Assembly (NCBI GenBank): GCA_011947345.1
Contig: JAAVTG010000538.1
Location: 1 to 64,000, forward strand
DNA: 64,000 nucleotides
Direction of reading: 5' to 3'
DNA from: Phytophthora quininea
Lineage: Eukaryota; Oomycota; Peronosporomycetes; Peronosporales; Peronosporaceae
Position numbers and translations under genes: made by a program. Below the pieces are notes generated by a model. The model did no database searches. It was not told the origin of the DNA and saw nothing but the letters and a program-made list of their open reading frames with translations. The stretch's first letter is position 1; each line of letters starts with the position of its first letter. This document shows positions 12,501 to 22,285 of the stretch, piece by piece.

Positions 12501-12738
12501 GAACTGCGGAGCAAAATGCAACGCTGCGTTTGCTGTGGGCGCCATCGCCAAAGGCGACCAAGTCAGCAAATACCGCATTGTGGACGAGGGGGCAGACGTA
12601 GCTCTGGCTGAAATGAGCCGGTCTGGAACGAGTTTACAGAAGGAGAGAGCATCAGCTGCTTTGCAGGCCATCAATGCCGACGTGGATGCGGAACCGACTG
12701 CGAAACGGAGGCGACTGGTTATTCGGCGACGGAATTGA
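9550..12738 (+). pseudogene. Heavily degraded kinase-ARM gene, copy D
   Basis: Seen: MAPLVVPGAG starts the family N-terminus. The frame then breaks repeatedly: a shift near 9720; a TGA at 10122-10124 just before the kinase domain; shifts near 10790 and around 11030-11170; a TAG at 11774-11776 inside the ARM repeats; and a shift near 12515. The last frame ends RLVIRRRN. Kinase remnants: degenerate glycine loop (RGHFCS), VVVKRF lysine, YGN in place of HRD, DMA in place of DFG, APE present. ARM repeats are clear from about 11330 onward. Six or so lesions, including in-frame stops away from homopolymers, make this a genuine pseudogene rather than only an assembly artefact. Its catalytic residues are the most eroded of the four kinase copies. 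Confidence 0.85.
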
Positions 12739-12938
12739 TTTTGTTGGAATGAAATTCGAGGTGGATTGATCAATTAGCGCGGCTAAGGGATACTACCGGT
12801 AAAACGTGGGAATCTCTAATTCATGGGTCCCCGATGTGGCAGTTGACTGTCGCCATGGCGTTCGTTGGGAAAGGGTCCTACGGTTAAGAACCCAGCGTTA
12901 ACTTGCCATGTCTGTCACTCTTTGTTTCGTTGCTCACG

Positions 12939-15900
12939 ATGATCATGTTGGTGATTCCAGAAGTTGGAAGCCTTAACCAGGTGCTCGCCTCAACCCTGCA
13001 GCTTTGTGGCGAGATGAAGGGAGCTCAAGCTGCGTGTGAGTCTGTGCATGACCAACTCCGGGAGATTTACGGACAGGTGGCCAATGCGGAGGAGAACGTT
13101 CTGTCCAAAGCTTCTCTGGATAAACTTGTGGCGGTCGTGGACAAGTTTCGTAAGTTCTTGGACCGCAACCGTCAAAAGAAGCTAGTTTACCGAGTGATTG
13201 AGCACCGCCAAATGGTGGCCGAGCTCCACAATCTGAATGAGGACGTCGATACGTTGTACGGGTTGTTTAATGTTTCCGCAGCACGAGACTGGAAAAGGGC
13301 GTGGGACGTCGAACTCCGTGTTCAAGAAGCCACATTCGCTGCTGCTGCTACATCCAAGACGACGGTTAAGAAAGAGCTGCAGGATCAGCGAAGTCGCGTC
13401 GAAGCGTTGATGACGCTCAAGTTTGAAGTTGAAAAACGAGCAGCGAGACGCGACGTCAAGATGACAGAGATCATGAACTCAATGCTGCAACTGATTGTTT
13501 CGGAGCTCAACACGACAGAACAAGACCTACCACCGTGGTTCATCCCGAGTTACGAGGTGGATTATGAACCTCAGCCATTTGCTCGCGGGAATTCTGCTAC
13601 ACTGCACTGTGCTGTGTGGGGTCTAGGAACCAGAGTGGTGGTGAAGCGTTTCGATGACACTGTGATCGACCGGCGCGCTCAAGTCAAGGTGGAGAAGGAG
13701 ATCAATATCTGGCACCAGCTGAATCATCCGAACGTGGTGAGAATGTTTGGGGCTTCGCACATCAGTTCGCCGCCATTCATCGTGTGTGAAGATGCAGTTA
13801 ACGGAGACCTTGGGTCATTCCTTGTTGAGAACGACAACAAGAAACAAATGTGGCAATTGCTGCATCAAGCCGCCCTCGGACTGGACTACATTCACAGCAA
13901 AGGTGTAGTCCATGGAGACTTGAAGCTGAACAATATCCTCGTTGGATCGGATGGACAAGCTAAGGTGGCCGACTTTGGTTTAAGCATAATGCGAGTGTGT
14001 TCGACGCTTTCTTCGCCTAGCCTAACCAGTCCTATCCACGGAGGCCTCCGTTGGCGAGCTCCGGAATGTTTAACGAAGAAAGCGACCGCCAGATCGGACG
14101 TGTATTCATTTGCCATGTGCATCATCGAAGCTGTAATCGATGAGCCTCCACTTTCGTTTCAGGATGACGACATGGTTCGTGCGAACCTTGGCAATGGTGT
14201 CCTTCCCGATAGACCAAGTGAGATGTCTGGAGAAGTGTGGGGACTGGTGAAGTCGATGATGTCGATTGATCCCAGCAAACGGATCCTCTCAGTCGTGTGA
14301 TTCGCAAACTAAGCGAGTTTGCAGACCCGATGGAAGATTCGCAGGACGATACTCTTTCCGATACGTGTATGGAATCGGGGATCAACTTGATGAACCGGAT
14401 GGCGAGCAACCGCCAGCATCTAACTCCATTGAGAACGCGGACAGCTCTGCAAGTGCTGTCTCCCAGATGTTGACTGAGTCCCAACGCGACCCGCCAGCAC
14501 AAGAACAAACACCTGCTGCAGACCCCCTCGGTATTGCTGATAATCCCAACAGTGCTGCAGAATTGCCACCGGATGAGCAAGTGGACAGTGCAGATTCAGT
14601 CGAGAGCTCAGTTCCCGGAGCAGTTGCCAACCCCCAACTCGATCCACCACGTAAAGTGCACGTGCCCGATGCAGATTCACCTCATGAAGAGCTACCAGTG
14701 GTGACAAACCCCATGCAGTTATCTCTCAATTCCATGCATCCTACACCAGTCGAGTCTCAATCCGATCAACAAAGTAAAGAGCAAACGTCAGCGAACCCCA
14801 GTTCAGTCTCCCAGAGAGAAACCTTTTCGTTGAGTGCCAACTCTCCTGTCTCCGACCTTTTCCATGCTGTGAGAACTGGGTCATACAGGGATCAGACGAA
14901 GGCGCTGCTGCTTCTCACACAAGCATGTATTGATGATGGAAAGCGCAAGCAGTTAAACGAAGCGAACGGGATCCCAGTTTTAACGCACTTCGTGGAGACT
15001 TGCCGCCGCTTTCATGGTCGACTATACGCTCTGGAATGTCTTTGCTGGGCCGCCGACCCAGACTGCGCGATTAGTGTCAACCGCTACGAGAGGCTTCAAG
15101 TGTTGATCCGGGATGCTACTACTGAAGAATGCGCAGCTCTCATGCGATCTATGAAGCGCAGCAACAACCAGCAAAAGAAGTTGAATGCCGTGATCCAATG
15201 TGCTTGTATTGCTGACATTTGCCGTCGTCACGCACTGCGCGAAGTTGGGGCCGTGCCCGTCCTAATTGGGCTGGTGGAAAGCGGGAACGAGATGCAAAAG
15301 TTTGGGCTGCTCATGCAATAGGAAACTTAGTCAATAATGAGGCAATAGGGGATAAAATCGCGGATGATGGGGCTATAGAGCCATTAGTGGAGCTATTAGT
15401 GAACGGGACGGGCTTGCAAAAGGGCTGGCAGCGTACGCTTTGGGTCGCCTCGCTTGCAGTGACGACAACCTGGATTATATCGCAGAAGTCGGAGGTATTG
15501 AGCCTTTGGTCAAACTTCTTCAAGGCGGGACAGATTCGCAGAAAGGTTTTGCCGCATTTACTTTGGGCCACCTTGCTGACAGCAATACCAACAAGAGGGC
15601 GAGAATTGGCAGCAAAATTATCCCTGGCTTGGTAAAGTTGCTACGTAGTGGGACCGCCACGCAAAAAGAGCACGCTGCTTATGGAGTGGCATCGCTGTCA
15701 GAATATTGTGTGGACAAACCTGAAATCGTCAAGAATGGAGGAATTGCAGCCCTTATCCAGATCCTCAGAGACCGGAACGATCGACCCAAGGTGCACGCTG
15801 CGTACGCTTTGGGTTGTCTTACTGACACGCATCTTTTCAGGAAGCAGATTGGACAAGAAGAAGCAATTCCTCCTTTGGTGACACTTGTCCGAAATGGGAC

Positions 15901-16740
15901 GGATAAGCAGAAAGAGAATGCGTTAGGTGCATTGAAACTCCTAGCTGAGAACGATGACAACAAGAAAATTACGGTGAGAGAGGAAGTCGTGAAAGTTCTG
16001 CTTGACGTGCTTAGAACAGGGCTAGATGCACATAAAGATTTAGCGATGTCTGGCTTTGCAACTCTTTCGAAGATTGAAGCAGGCAGCGTGGCAATCGGGA
16101 GAGCTGGAGTTGTTGACTTTTTGATGGTGCTGCTCCAAACTGGACCCGATGAAATGAAGGAGAAAGCCATTATTACTCTGAATTGCATTGCTGCAAACAT
16201 CGCGAACAGAAGAAGCTGTTTGAATGCCGGTGTCATCGAACAACTTGTAGGTTTTCAGGAGATCGGAACAAGTGGCCAAAAGAAACATGCAGCACACTTT
16301 TTAGGCTACCTGGCTGATGTTGACTCTAGTTGTGTGGGTCAAATTGGCAGAGCTGGTGGCATCCCAGCGCTAGTGAGCGTTCTGATAGCCGCGGCCGACG
16401 CTCCGAAACGGAATGTCGTGATTGCTTTGGTAAAACTAGCCAAGCTCAGCACAGTCTACAAGAGGCTCATTGTTGAGCATGGTGTGGTGCCAGAATTGGC
16501 TAAACTACTTGCCAAAGGAACCAAGTCACAGAAGACGCAAGTTCTGATCACCATGTACTATCTAGTTCTGAACGACGAGAGCACTAAAGGGCTTTCGTCA
16601 AGGAAGGTGTCATCCCGTATATGGCTACGATTCAAGAAACCGGGACCGACTTTCAAAAGCAGAGAGCTGCCATGGTGTTGCAGGTAGTGACCAGTTCGAA
16701 CGAGGGCCCGGAGCAGAAACGCAGACGCTGCGACCATTGA
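12939..16740 (+). pseudogene. Helical bundle - kinase - ARM repeat protein, copy E (catalytic motifs kept)
   Basis: Seen: ATG at 12939 (MIMLVIPEVG) aligns with paralogue starts. The helical N-terminus spans about 1-190. The kinase domain has a degenerate glycine loop (RGNSAT) but Lys236, HGD at 325-327, DFG at 345-347, APE and DVYSF, so the catalytic Asp and metal-binding Asp are present. Breaks: a shift near 14280 just after SKR; another between about 14340 and 14450 in a Ser/Pro/Gln-rich linker; shifts near 15290, 15430 and 16590. In the last frame the protein ends KRRRCDH at 16740. About eleven ARM repeats follow the linker. Inferred: the only member here that could be an active TKL-like kinase, if the single-base shifts are assembly errors. 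The stop at 16740 comes from following the ARM homology across frames. Confidence 0.85.
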
Positions 16741-16944
16741 TGGGGAGAGGAAGGAGCTTTGCGGTATGAATTCATTGAAGTCTTGGAAGGGTACGCTTGA
16801 TCGATTTCGTTATTTGATAATGCGTGAATCACTTTTGTATTTGATCCTTCATTCGCTGGAGTCCACGCACTAACAGGTCTGATCTGAATGAAAGCGAATA
16901 AGTGAAGTGACTTGTTGCTGTGCTTACTGTTAAACTGGGCTGGA

Positions 16945-17310
16945 AATGCAGAAGCTCGGGGCGATCGTGGCATTGGTTCGTCTTGCAAGAGCCGGAAAGA
17001 ATTCTATAACCATCCGAGAATCGCAAGCTGTGCTGACTATGATTGAGTTTTTGTAAACGGGGAGCGATAGCCTGAAAGAGCATGCCATGGCTGCTTTAGA
17101 CAAGCTGGCTGCGCAGAAGAATGAGGGTTACAAACGATTGATCGTGTACAGAGCCCATTTCGCTTTTGTCAGCGATTCTTCGCACTGGGACCGACAAGCA
17201 AAAGGCAGTTGCTGCAACAACGCTGAAAGCTCTGATGAAGACTGCGTCGGCTTCGAGCGAGCGACTGAAATTAAAACGCAAGCTCTCGTAAGAATGTCCT
17301 TACGTGTTGA
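16945..17310 (+). pseudogene. 3' fragment of another ARM gene
   Basis: Seen: ARM-like text (EMQKLGAIVALVRLARAGKNS, then IRESQAVLTMIEFL, a TAA, then TGSDSLKEHAMAALDKLAAQ) with at least one in-frame stop. Its DNA resembles the ARM fragment at 38850-39060. In both places it runs, in the opposite direction, into the 3' end of an SKN1-type gene. About 200 bases before it (16741-16944) show nothing recognisable. Confidence 0.65.
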
Positions 17311-17403
17311 AATGTTTAATGTGGTGCTGGTGGATGCATGATACGAGAACGAGAGAGATGCCACGTCGTTGCTTCGAATGAAGCTACTCGCTTTGCAGTT
17401 GAC

Positions 17404-17460
17404 TGCCCGTGTCAAACAAATTTCTGGTTGTAGTTGCATCTTGGGCGATGATGAAGTTCA
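17404..17460 (-). repeat. Orphan copy of the SKN1-gene 3' end
   Basis: On the minus strand these bases encode ELHHRPRCNYNQKFV followed by a stop, close to the last residues of the SKN1 copies at 39108 (ELHHRPKDNYSQNFI) and 30163 (EFHHHPRDNYNQNFA). They lie directly after the stop of the trypsin-like gene at 17461. The similarity continues leftward into the ARM fragment, as at 39108. This marks a recombination joint. Confidence 0.65.
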
Positions 17461-18257
17461 CTAATGGAAGCACACACCTCCCACCACCGATTCGATCCAC
17501 TTGCGGGCAGCTGCAAGTCGCGAGAAAATGAACGGATACCCTCACCTGACACAGTCAGGTCCAAACGTGGCCATGGCGACCAATTCATCGCCCCCGAACG
17601 CTCCACAACTAGCGGCCCGCCATAGCCCCAACACTTGTTGTCAAGAATTGGATAGGAGAAAAACCGGGAGTCGTCCACGGTCGTCCACTGCGAGCACTCT
17701 TCACTGCTCAGCAGCTCCACGTCGGCACGCTTTAGTTGTGGGTCGTTGTCAACCGTTCCCCATCCGTCACTTCAGCGAGCTTGACAGCCTCTTCGCCGCC
17801 CTTGACGTTCAAAATGCCGTCAGATGCGAGGGAAATGGGATGGAACGAGCTCGGCTTTGCCAGTCGAATGATCGCCAAGTCGTTCGAGTAGTTGGTGGCC
17901 GATGACTCGGGGTAGCTGGAGATTGCCGCGATCCTCATCTGCTCGCCGTCTTGAGTGTCATTGCGGAAGTGCGATCCGATCGATGCCCAACAAAACGTCA
18001 TCCACGACACAGTACGACCCCGTCAAGACGTGTGTGGGGGTGATGAGAGCACCGGCGCATTTGCTCGTGCCGTTGACGGTGACGCGTTGCCCGACGACGT
18101 AGGTTTTGTTGCCACTGGGAATGACGGTGATAGTGGATGACGAGGAGTTATCGATCGTGAAGTTGCCTGGAGCGAGGTCGACAGTACTTTGGCCATGAGC
18201 GAGGGTGAGCACGGTCTGCACAAAGACCAACAGGGTGACGCCCGACAAAAACGTCAT
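17461..18257 (-). pseudogene. Trypsin-like protein without catalytic triad (glucanase-inhibitor-like), broken
   Basis: Seen: a signal peptide (MTFLSGVTLLVFVQTVLTLAHG), then ALITPTHVLTGSYC where active trypsins have TAAHC, so Tyr replaces the catalytic His. NDLAIIRL keeps the Asp. The Ser region reads CWGYGGPL instead of GDSGGPL, so the Ser is gone and one residue is missing. Frameshifts lie near 18000, 17735 and 17610, and a TGA interrupts the last part at 17542-17544. The last frame ends KWIESVVGGVCFH. Known: Phytophthora glucanase-inhibitor proteins are secreted, inactive trypsin homologues acting in the plant apoplast. Inferred: a relative of that family, now a pseudogene. It was divergently paired with the protease at 29211 before the LINE inserted between them. 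Confidence 0.75.
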
Positions 18258-18387
18258 CCTGGGCGAGGTGTGCTGTGAAAGGTGCTTCTCTCTTTGCTAA
18301 AGAAATGGAAATGAAGGAAATCGCGGCGACCTGCCGTGGGACCGCTGTGTATTACGGACAGCCACGGCCAGGCGACGTGATCCCATC

Positions 18388-18405
18388 CCGTGCTCAAACA
18401 GAAGC
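18388..18405. repeat. 18-bp target-site duplication of LINE 1 (left copy)
   Basis: CCGTGCTCAAACAGAAGC occurs here and again at 28803-28820, exactly flanking the composite LINE. A long variable duplication is the mark of target-primed reverse transcription. Confidence 0.9.
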
Positions 18406-19159
18406 ACCAGTGATTGTTTTCGTCTAGATCCGGGCGCGTTTGGAGAAATACTTGCGATAGTTTTGGATATCAATTGGAACGTGGAATTCTACTTCCACAT
18501 CAACGATATTCCTCCGTGGAACTACTGTTTAAGAAAGGAGACCGATCTGAACCGGGAAACTTTCGGCCGATCACACTGATGCCCGTTGAGGTCAAGATAT
18601 TATCGCGAGTATTAGTGAATCGCCTTAGACCACACATTTCTAAGTTAGTGCATCCGGATCAAAAGGGCTTTATACCTGGGCGTCGGATTGACCAGCAGGT
18701 AATGCTAGTCCGCGATCTCCAGCACTTAGAAACATTCCAAAACCGCAAAGGACTAGCCACGTTCTTGGACTTCGCTAAGGCTTACGACCGCGTTAATCGT
18801 CTGTACCTTCTTCGAGTTTTGGAACGACAAGGATTTGGGCCTCAATTTTTGGCGTGGATACGTCTATTGTACAACGACTCTGAATGTTCATTAATGATCA
18901 AAGGACTCGCTGACACCAACTCGAGGAGTGAAACAGGGAGATCCATTGTCTCCGTATCTGTTTGCTCTCTCGTTGGAACCACTAGGAAACTTGTTATGCG
19001 CTCAAAGAGATTTAGGTGTCCTGGTGGGCCAAACATTACGCGTCCCAGTGGGGTTCTTTGCTGACGACAATGTGCTATTCTCAAAAGGAAAGAAGGAGCT
19101 AGAAGAGCAGCTTCAAATTGTTGATGACTATTGTGGAGGATCTGGAGCTCGGCTGAACC
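18406..19159 (+). pseudogene. LINE 1 reverse transcriptase, first segment
   Basis: Non-LTR reverse transcriptase motifs in order: FKKGDR...NFRPITLMPVEVKILSRVL, LDFAKAYDRVN (first catalytic Asp), a frameshift near 18920, QGDPLSPYLF and FFADDNVLF (catalytic pair). The frame is cut at 19159 by the hAT element after GGSGARLN; the matching continuation resumes at 21317. It lacks the upstream apurinic-type endonuclease, as expected for a truncated copy. Confidence 0.85.
19152..19159. repeat. 8-bp target-site duplication of the hAT element (left copy)
   Basis: GCTGAACC occurs here and at 21317-21324. Eight base pairs is the size produced by hAT transposases. Removing the element plus one copy restores the LINE reading ...GCTCGGCTGAACC then ATAAC. 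Confidence 0.9.
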
Positions 19160-19420
19160 CAGTGATCGGAAAAAGTTATTAAAATACAATAAATTGAATA
19201 TTATATTGACGGAATAACGGATTATTGGAAAGTAGAAAGACCGTACAATTTACAATTGGCCCCGTAATAAGTATATTTACTTTTTACCCTTCACGTAAAA
19301 AGGATGGCTGGTGTCCTGTGGACAACTACAGACGGCTGGCTGTGGTGCGTCGATCATTTTGTTCTATAGCTCTCGTCTGTGGTTGTTCATTTCGACTTTC
19401 GATCGCTACACTTCAAGCAA

Positions 19421-20931
19421 ATGACAACGTCGCGCGGCATCTGCGAGTATTTCTACACGGACTGCGGTGGGGGAATGTTCTCCTGCAAGGAATGTGGTAA
19501 ATCCCGGAAGCAAGCGCCAGGAACCGGCTACAGCAACCTCGTCAGCCATCTCGCCACCAAGCACCCGGGATACCTGCAAAACTTTGAGTCCAGCCAGCTA
19601 AACGGTGGCGCCACTTTGGAGGTCCACGGCTTCGTGGACCAGAGGACGATGGAGATATACAAGTGGATGGAATGGGTCATCGTGAGGAACCACTCTCTCA
19701 GCGAAGTCGACGACCCCTCACCCGCTCTCTCGCAAGTGTTGAGCCCGTTTCTTCGAAAACGCTGCAGCGCTACATGCGCCATGTTGCTGAGCGTGTTGGC
19801 ACCAAGATCTCAGCATCCATGGGAGATTCATTTGGGCTCATGTTCGACGGCTGGTCGTGCGGAACGATCCACTTCGTTGCCATCTACGCTGTGTTTGTTC
19901 GGGAGGGCGATCTGAGGCAGCCGTTGCTCTCAATCTCTCATGCAGAGCATGGGCAGAGTGCTGATGCCCACATTGCCATGATCGACGCTGTGCTATCCGT
20001 CTACCACAAGACTACGGAGATGGTTCTCTTCATCGTGAGCGACAATTGCCCAACGAACCAGGCCATAGCGACCCGGCTGGGCGTTCCACTGGTTGGATGC
20101 GCCAGCCATCGGTTTAACCTCGCTGTCGGTCGCTACCTCAAGGACTTCCAAGACCTGATTGATCAAGTTCAAGCTCTCTGTATCCAGCTACGCCTTCCGA
20201 ACAACAGTGCTAAGCTGGCACGCTTCACGGATCTCAAGCCGTTGAAGGCTAACGTTACGAGGTGGTCCTCGACTTTCAACATGTTGTCGCGGTACGTCAA
20301 GATACGTGATGCGATCAAGATGGTTGCTGCTGTTGAAGACTTGTTACCGCGTCCGAGCACCCACCGCAAAATTGTCCAGCTTGTCGAGAAGCTTGCTGAT
20401 TTGGACAGCGTCTGTGTGCATCTGCAATCGGAGCGGCGAAATCTCGCTGACGTTCGTCTTCTATTCGACGCTGTCATTGCAAAGTATCCGTCAACAGCTG
20501 ACGACCTCAAGCCGACAGCCAAGATCATCCACTCTCCTGAATTCGAGAGTGCGATAGTAAAGTTGCTGTCAAACCGGTCGCTAAGTTCGCAGGAAGAAGA
20601 CGCTGTTGCTGGATTCGCTGTCCTCTCAACGGCTCGTGAGAAGAAAAACGACAAAGAGGATTTCGCTACGGCTACTCTCCGTCAGGCGAAGCGCCCTCGT
20701 CACTCTTCGATCTCCAAGTATCAAGACATACTGTGTATGATTCCACCAACAAGCAATCGTTGCGAGCGCTTGTTTTCACAGTGCAAGTTAGTCCTGACAC
20801 CGCTTCGCTCACGCTTACTGCCGGCGAACTTCGAGACCATTGTCTTCCTACGCTGCAACCGAGAGCTGTGGGACTTCACTACGCTCCTTGGTGGTGAAAG
20901 CGCCCCAGTTGAGCCTGTAAATGCTGTCTAG
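19421..20931 (+). pseudogene. hAT-family transposase, one frameshift
   Basis: Seen: from the ATG at 19421 (MTTSRGICEYF) a BED-type zinc finger (CKECGK...LVSHLATKH) is followed by a frameshift near 19715-19740. The longer frame holds the RNase-H-like core ([37 protein letters not shown]) and ends with the hAT dimerisation region ([25 protein letters not shown]...). The length, about 500 residues, is normal for the family. Known: cut-and-paste DNA transposase making 8-bp target duplications. One single-base shift is the only lesion seen, so the source may have been active recently. Confidence 0.85.
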
Positions 20932-21142
20932 TGCTAGCCAAAGCGATTTTGGCTGAGAGCCTCCCCGCCTCCAATAAAAATAAAAAACCGGTTTCAACTC
21001 CTGATTCATTATAACAGGTCATATTAAAACACCGATAAAAATCCCTGCTCCATGTCCACTGATGACTGTCAATTTTGCCGTCGCCGGCCTGTTTGATTGG
21101 CGAAAATAAACCCTGCCAGGAACCTGACAGCCACCAGCTTCT

Positions 21143-21215
21143 TGATGGAGTCGGGACTCGAACCCGCGCACAACAGCTTGGATGGGTCAAGTCTAAACTG
21201 CTGCACCGTTCGAAC
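21143..21215 (-). other. tRNA-like (possible SINE-derived) stretch in the hAT 3' region
   Basis: The minus strand contains a perfect B-box-like GGTTCGAGTCC in a T-arm-like context, preceded by an anticodon-arm/variable-loop-like stretch reminiscent of a Leu/Ser tRNA 3' half. No proper 5' acceptor strand or A-box is visible. A remnant at best. Confidence 0.3.
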
Positions 21216-21316
21216 CCACACAATACTGACTTATTATTGCTACGCCGCATTCGTCAATGACGAATTACGTTTTTCTAGAGAACCAATGCAGTTTTTATTT
21301 AATTGTCCGAACACTG

Positions 21317-21944
21317 GCTGAACCATAACAAAAGTGTGATAATGAGTCTCAACAGTAAACGTTCTGCTCCGCGATTGTCACCGCTAAAATCACTGAAGCG
21401 CGGCGAAACCGTGCGATATCTTGGCATTCCGTTCGGCAATGGTGATACTTCAACATTGGTGGCGAATCAACTCGACAAAAAATTGATTAAGCGGCTCCAA
21501 CTTTGGAAAGGCCGAGCGAGAACCCTAATCGGCCGAGGATTGATCGCCCCAGCAGAGATTTTGTCATTGCTGTGGTATTCCACAGCTTCTGTGACGATCC
21601 CGACCCGGTTCATCAAACGCTGGCAAGGCATTGTGAATCGGTACGTGTTATACAACCACGTAAGCACCAGAAAATCTGGGATAAGTATCGTTCAAAAGGA
21701 CTGGCTGTGAGGCCACGCGAAGTAGACGGCATCGGGGTTCCTGATGTAGCTACGGTTATTCGTCGCCAGCACTTTCAACTTCTCCAGATATTTGTATTAC
21801 CGAGTACTCCACACCCAGATAAAGATGACAACGTGTGGTATCGCCCAATGCTCTACATGATTTAATTACGCTATGGCAACTTCGCCCGCCCGCGATCGAG
21901 TGATTTCTTACTTCAAAACCCACCGAAACCAGTAGGCTGCAGGT
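21317..21944 (+). pseudogene. LINE 1 middle segment (RT thumb/linker)
   Basis: Resumes the LINE after the hAT: KSVIMSLN, RYLGIPFGN, RARTLIGRGLIAPAEILSLLW, TRFIKRWQGIVNRYVLY. A shift lies near 21700 and a stop near 21863. LINE 2 encodes the same order on the minus strand at 49205-50256. The segment is cut at 21944 by the gypsy element. Confidence 0.85.
21940..21944. repeat. 5-bp target-site duplication of gypsy element 1 (left copy)
   Basis: CAGGT occurs here and at 27497-27501, immediately outside the two LTRs. Five base pairs is typical of Ty3/gypsy integrase. Confidence 0.9.
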
Positions 21945-22249
21945 TGTAGTGTAGATTACCAGCCATGCCCAGCCACCGCAGTGGTGGCGACTGGATGGTC
22001 TCGTGCACATCAATTCGTAACGCGAACCAGGATGACACGGTATCGCAATACGTGATGACCTCCGAGTAGATAACGACATTTGTGTTGACACGACTGTCAA
22101 CCACCCAACTCCGTGCTCGGGGCACGGAGTCCCCAAACGATAGATAAGCTCATTGTAGCTCACTTGTCAATTAGCATCTAATAGACTACCGGCCAACTTA
22201 GGGAGCTTCGCCGACTCCCCATCGTGTCTTCATACCTGCAGACACTACA
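21945..22249 (+). repeat. 5' LTR of gypsy element 1
   Basis: 305 bp, TG...CA ends, apparently identical to 27192-27496. The same length as the LTR of gypsy element 2 (63236-63540), but a different sequence. Confidence 0.95.
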
Positions 22250-22260
22250 AAGATATCTTT
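22249..22260. other. 12-bp palindrome at the LTR/internal junction (primer-binding region)
   Basis: AAAGATATCTTT starts at the last LTR base, where the primer-binding site should begin. Gypsy element 2 has AAAGAATTCTTT at the equivalent place (63225-63236). The centre differs but the palindrome is kept. I see no ordinary tRNA-Met-type primer-binding site. Confidence 0.6.
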
Positions 22261-22285
22261 AGCAGTAAACTGCTGGATCGTGAAG

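Larger units (their letters stand above)
19160..21316 (+). mobile_element. hAT DNA transposon, 2157 bp
   Basis: Left end CAGTGATCGGA and right end (reverse complement) CAGTGTTCGGA form short terminal inverted repeats with the hAT-type CAGTG start. An 8-bp duplication flanks it. It carries one transposase gene broken by a single shift and a non-coding 3' part of about 385 bp that includes a tRNA-like stretch. Confidence 0.92.

Noticed and set aside
17902..18140. Plus-strand ORFs opposite the trypsin-like gene
   Set aside because: Shadows of the minus-strand coding region with no family signal of their own.
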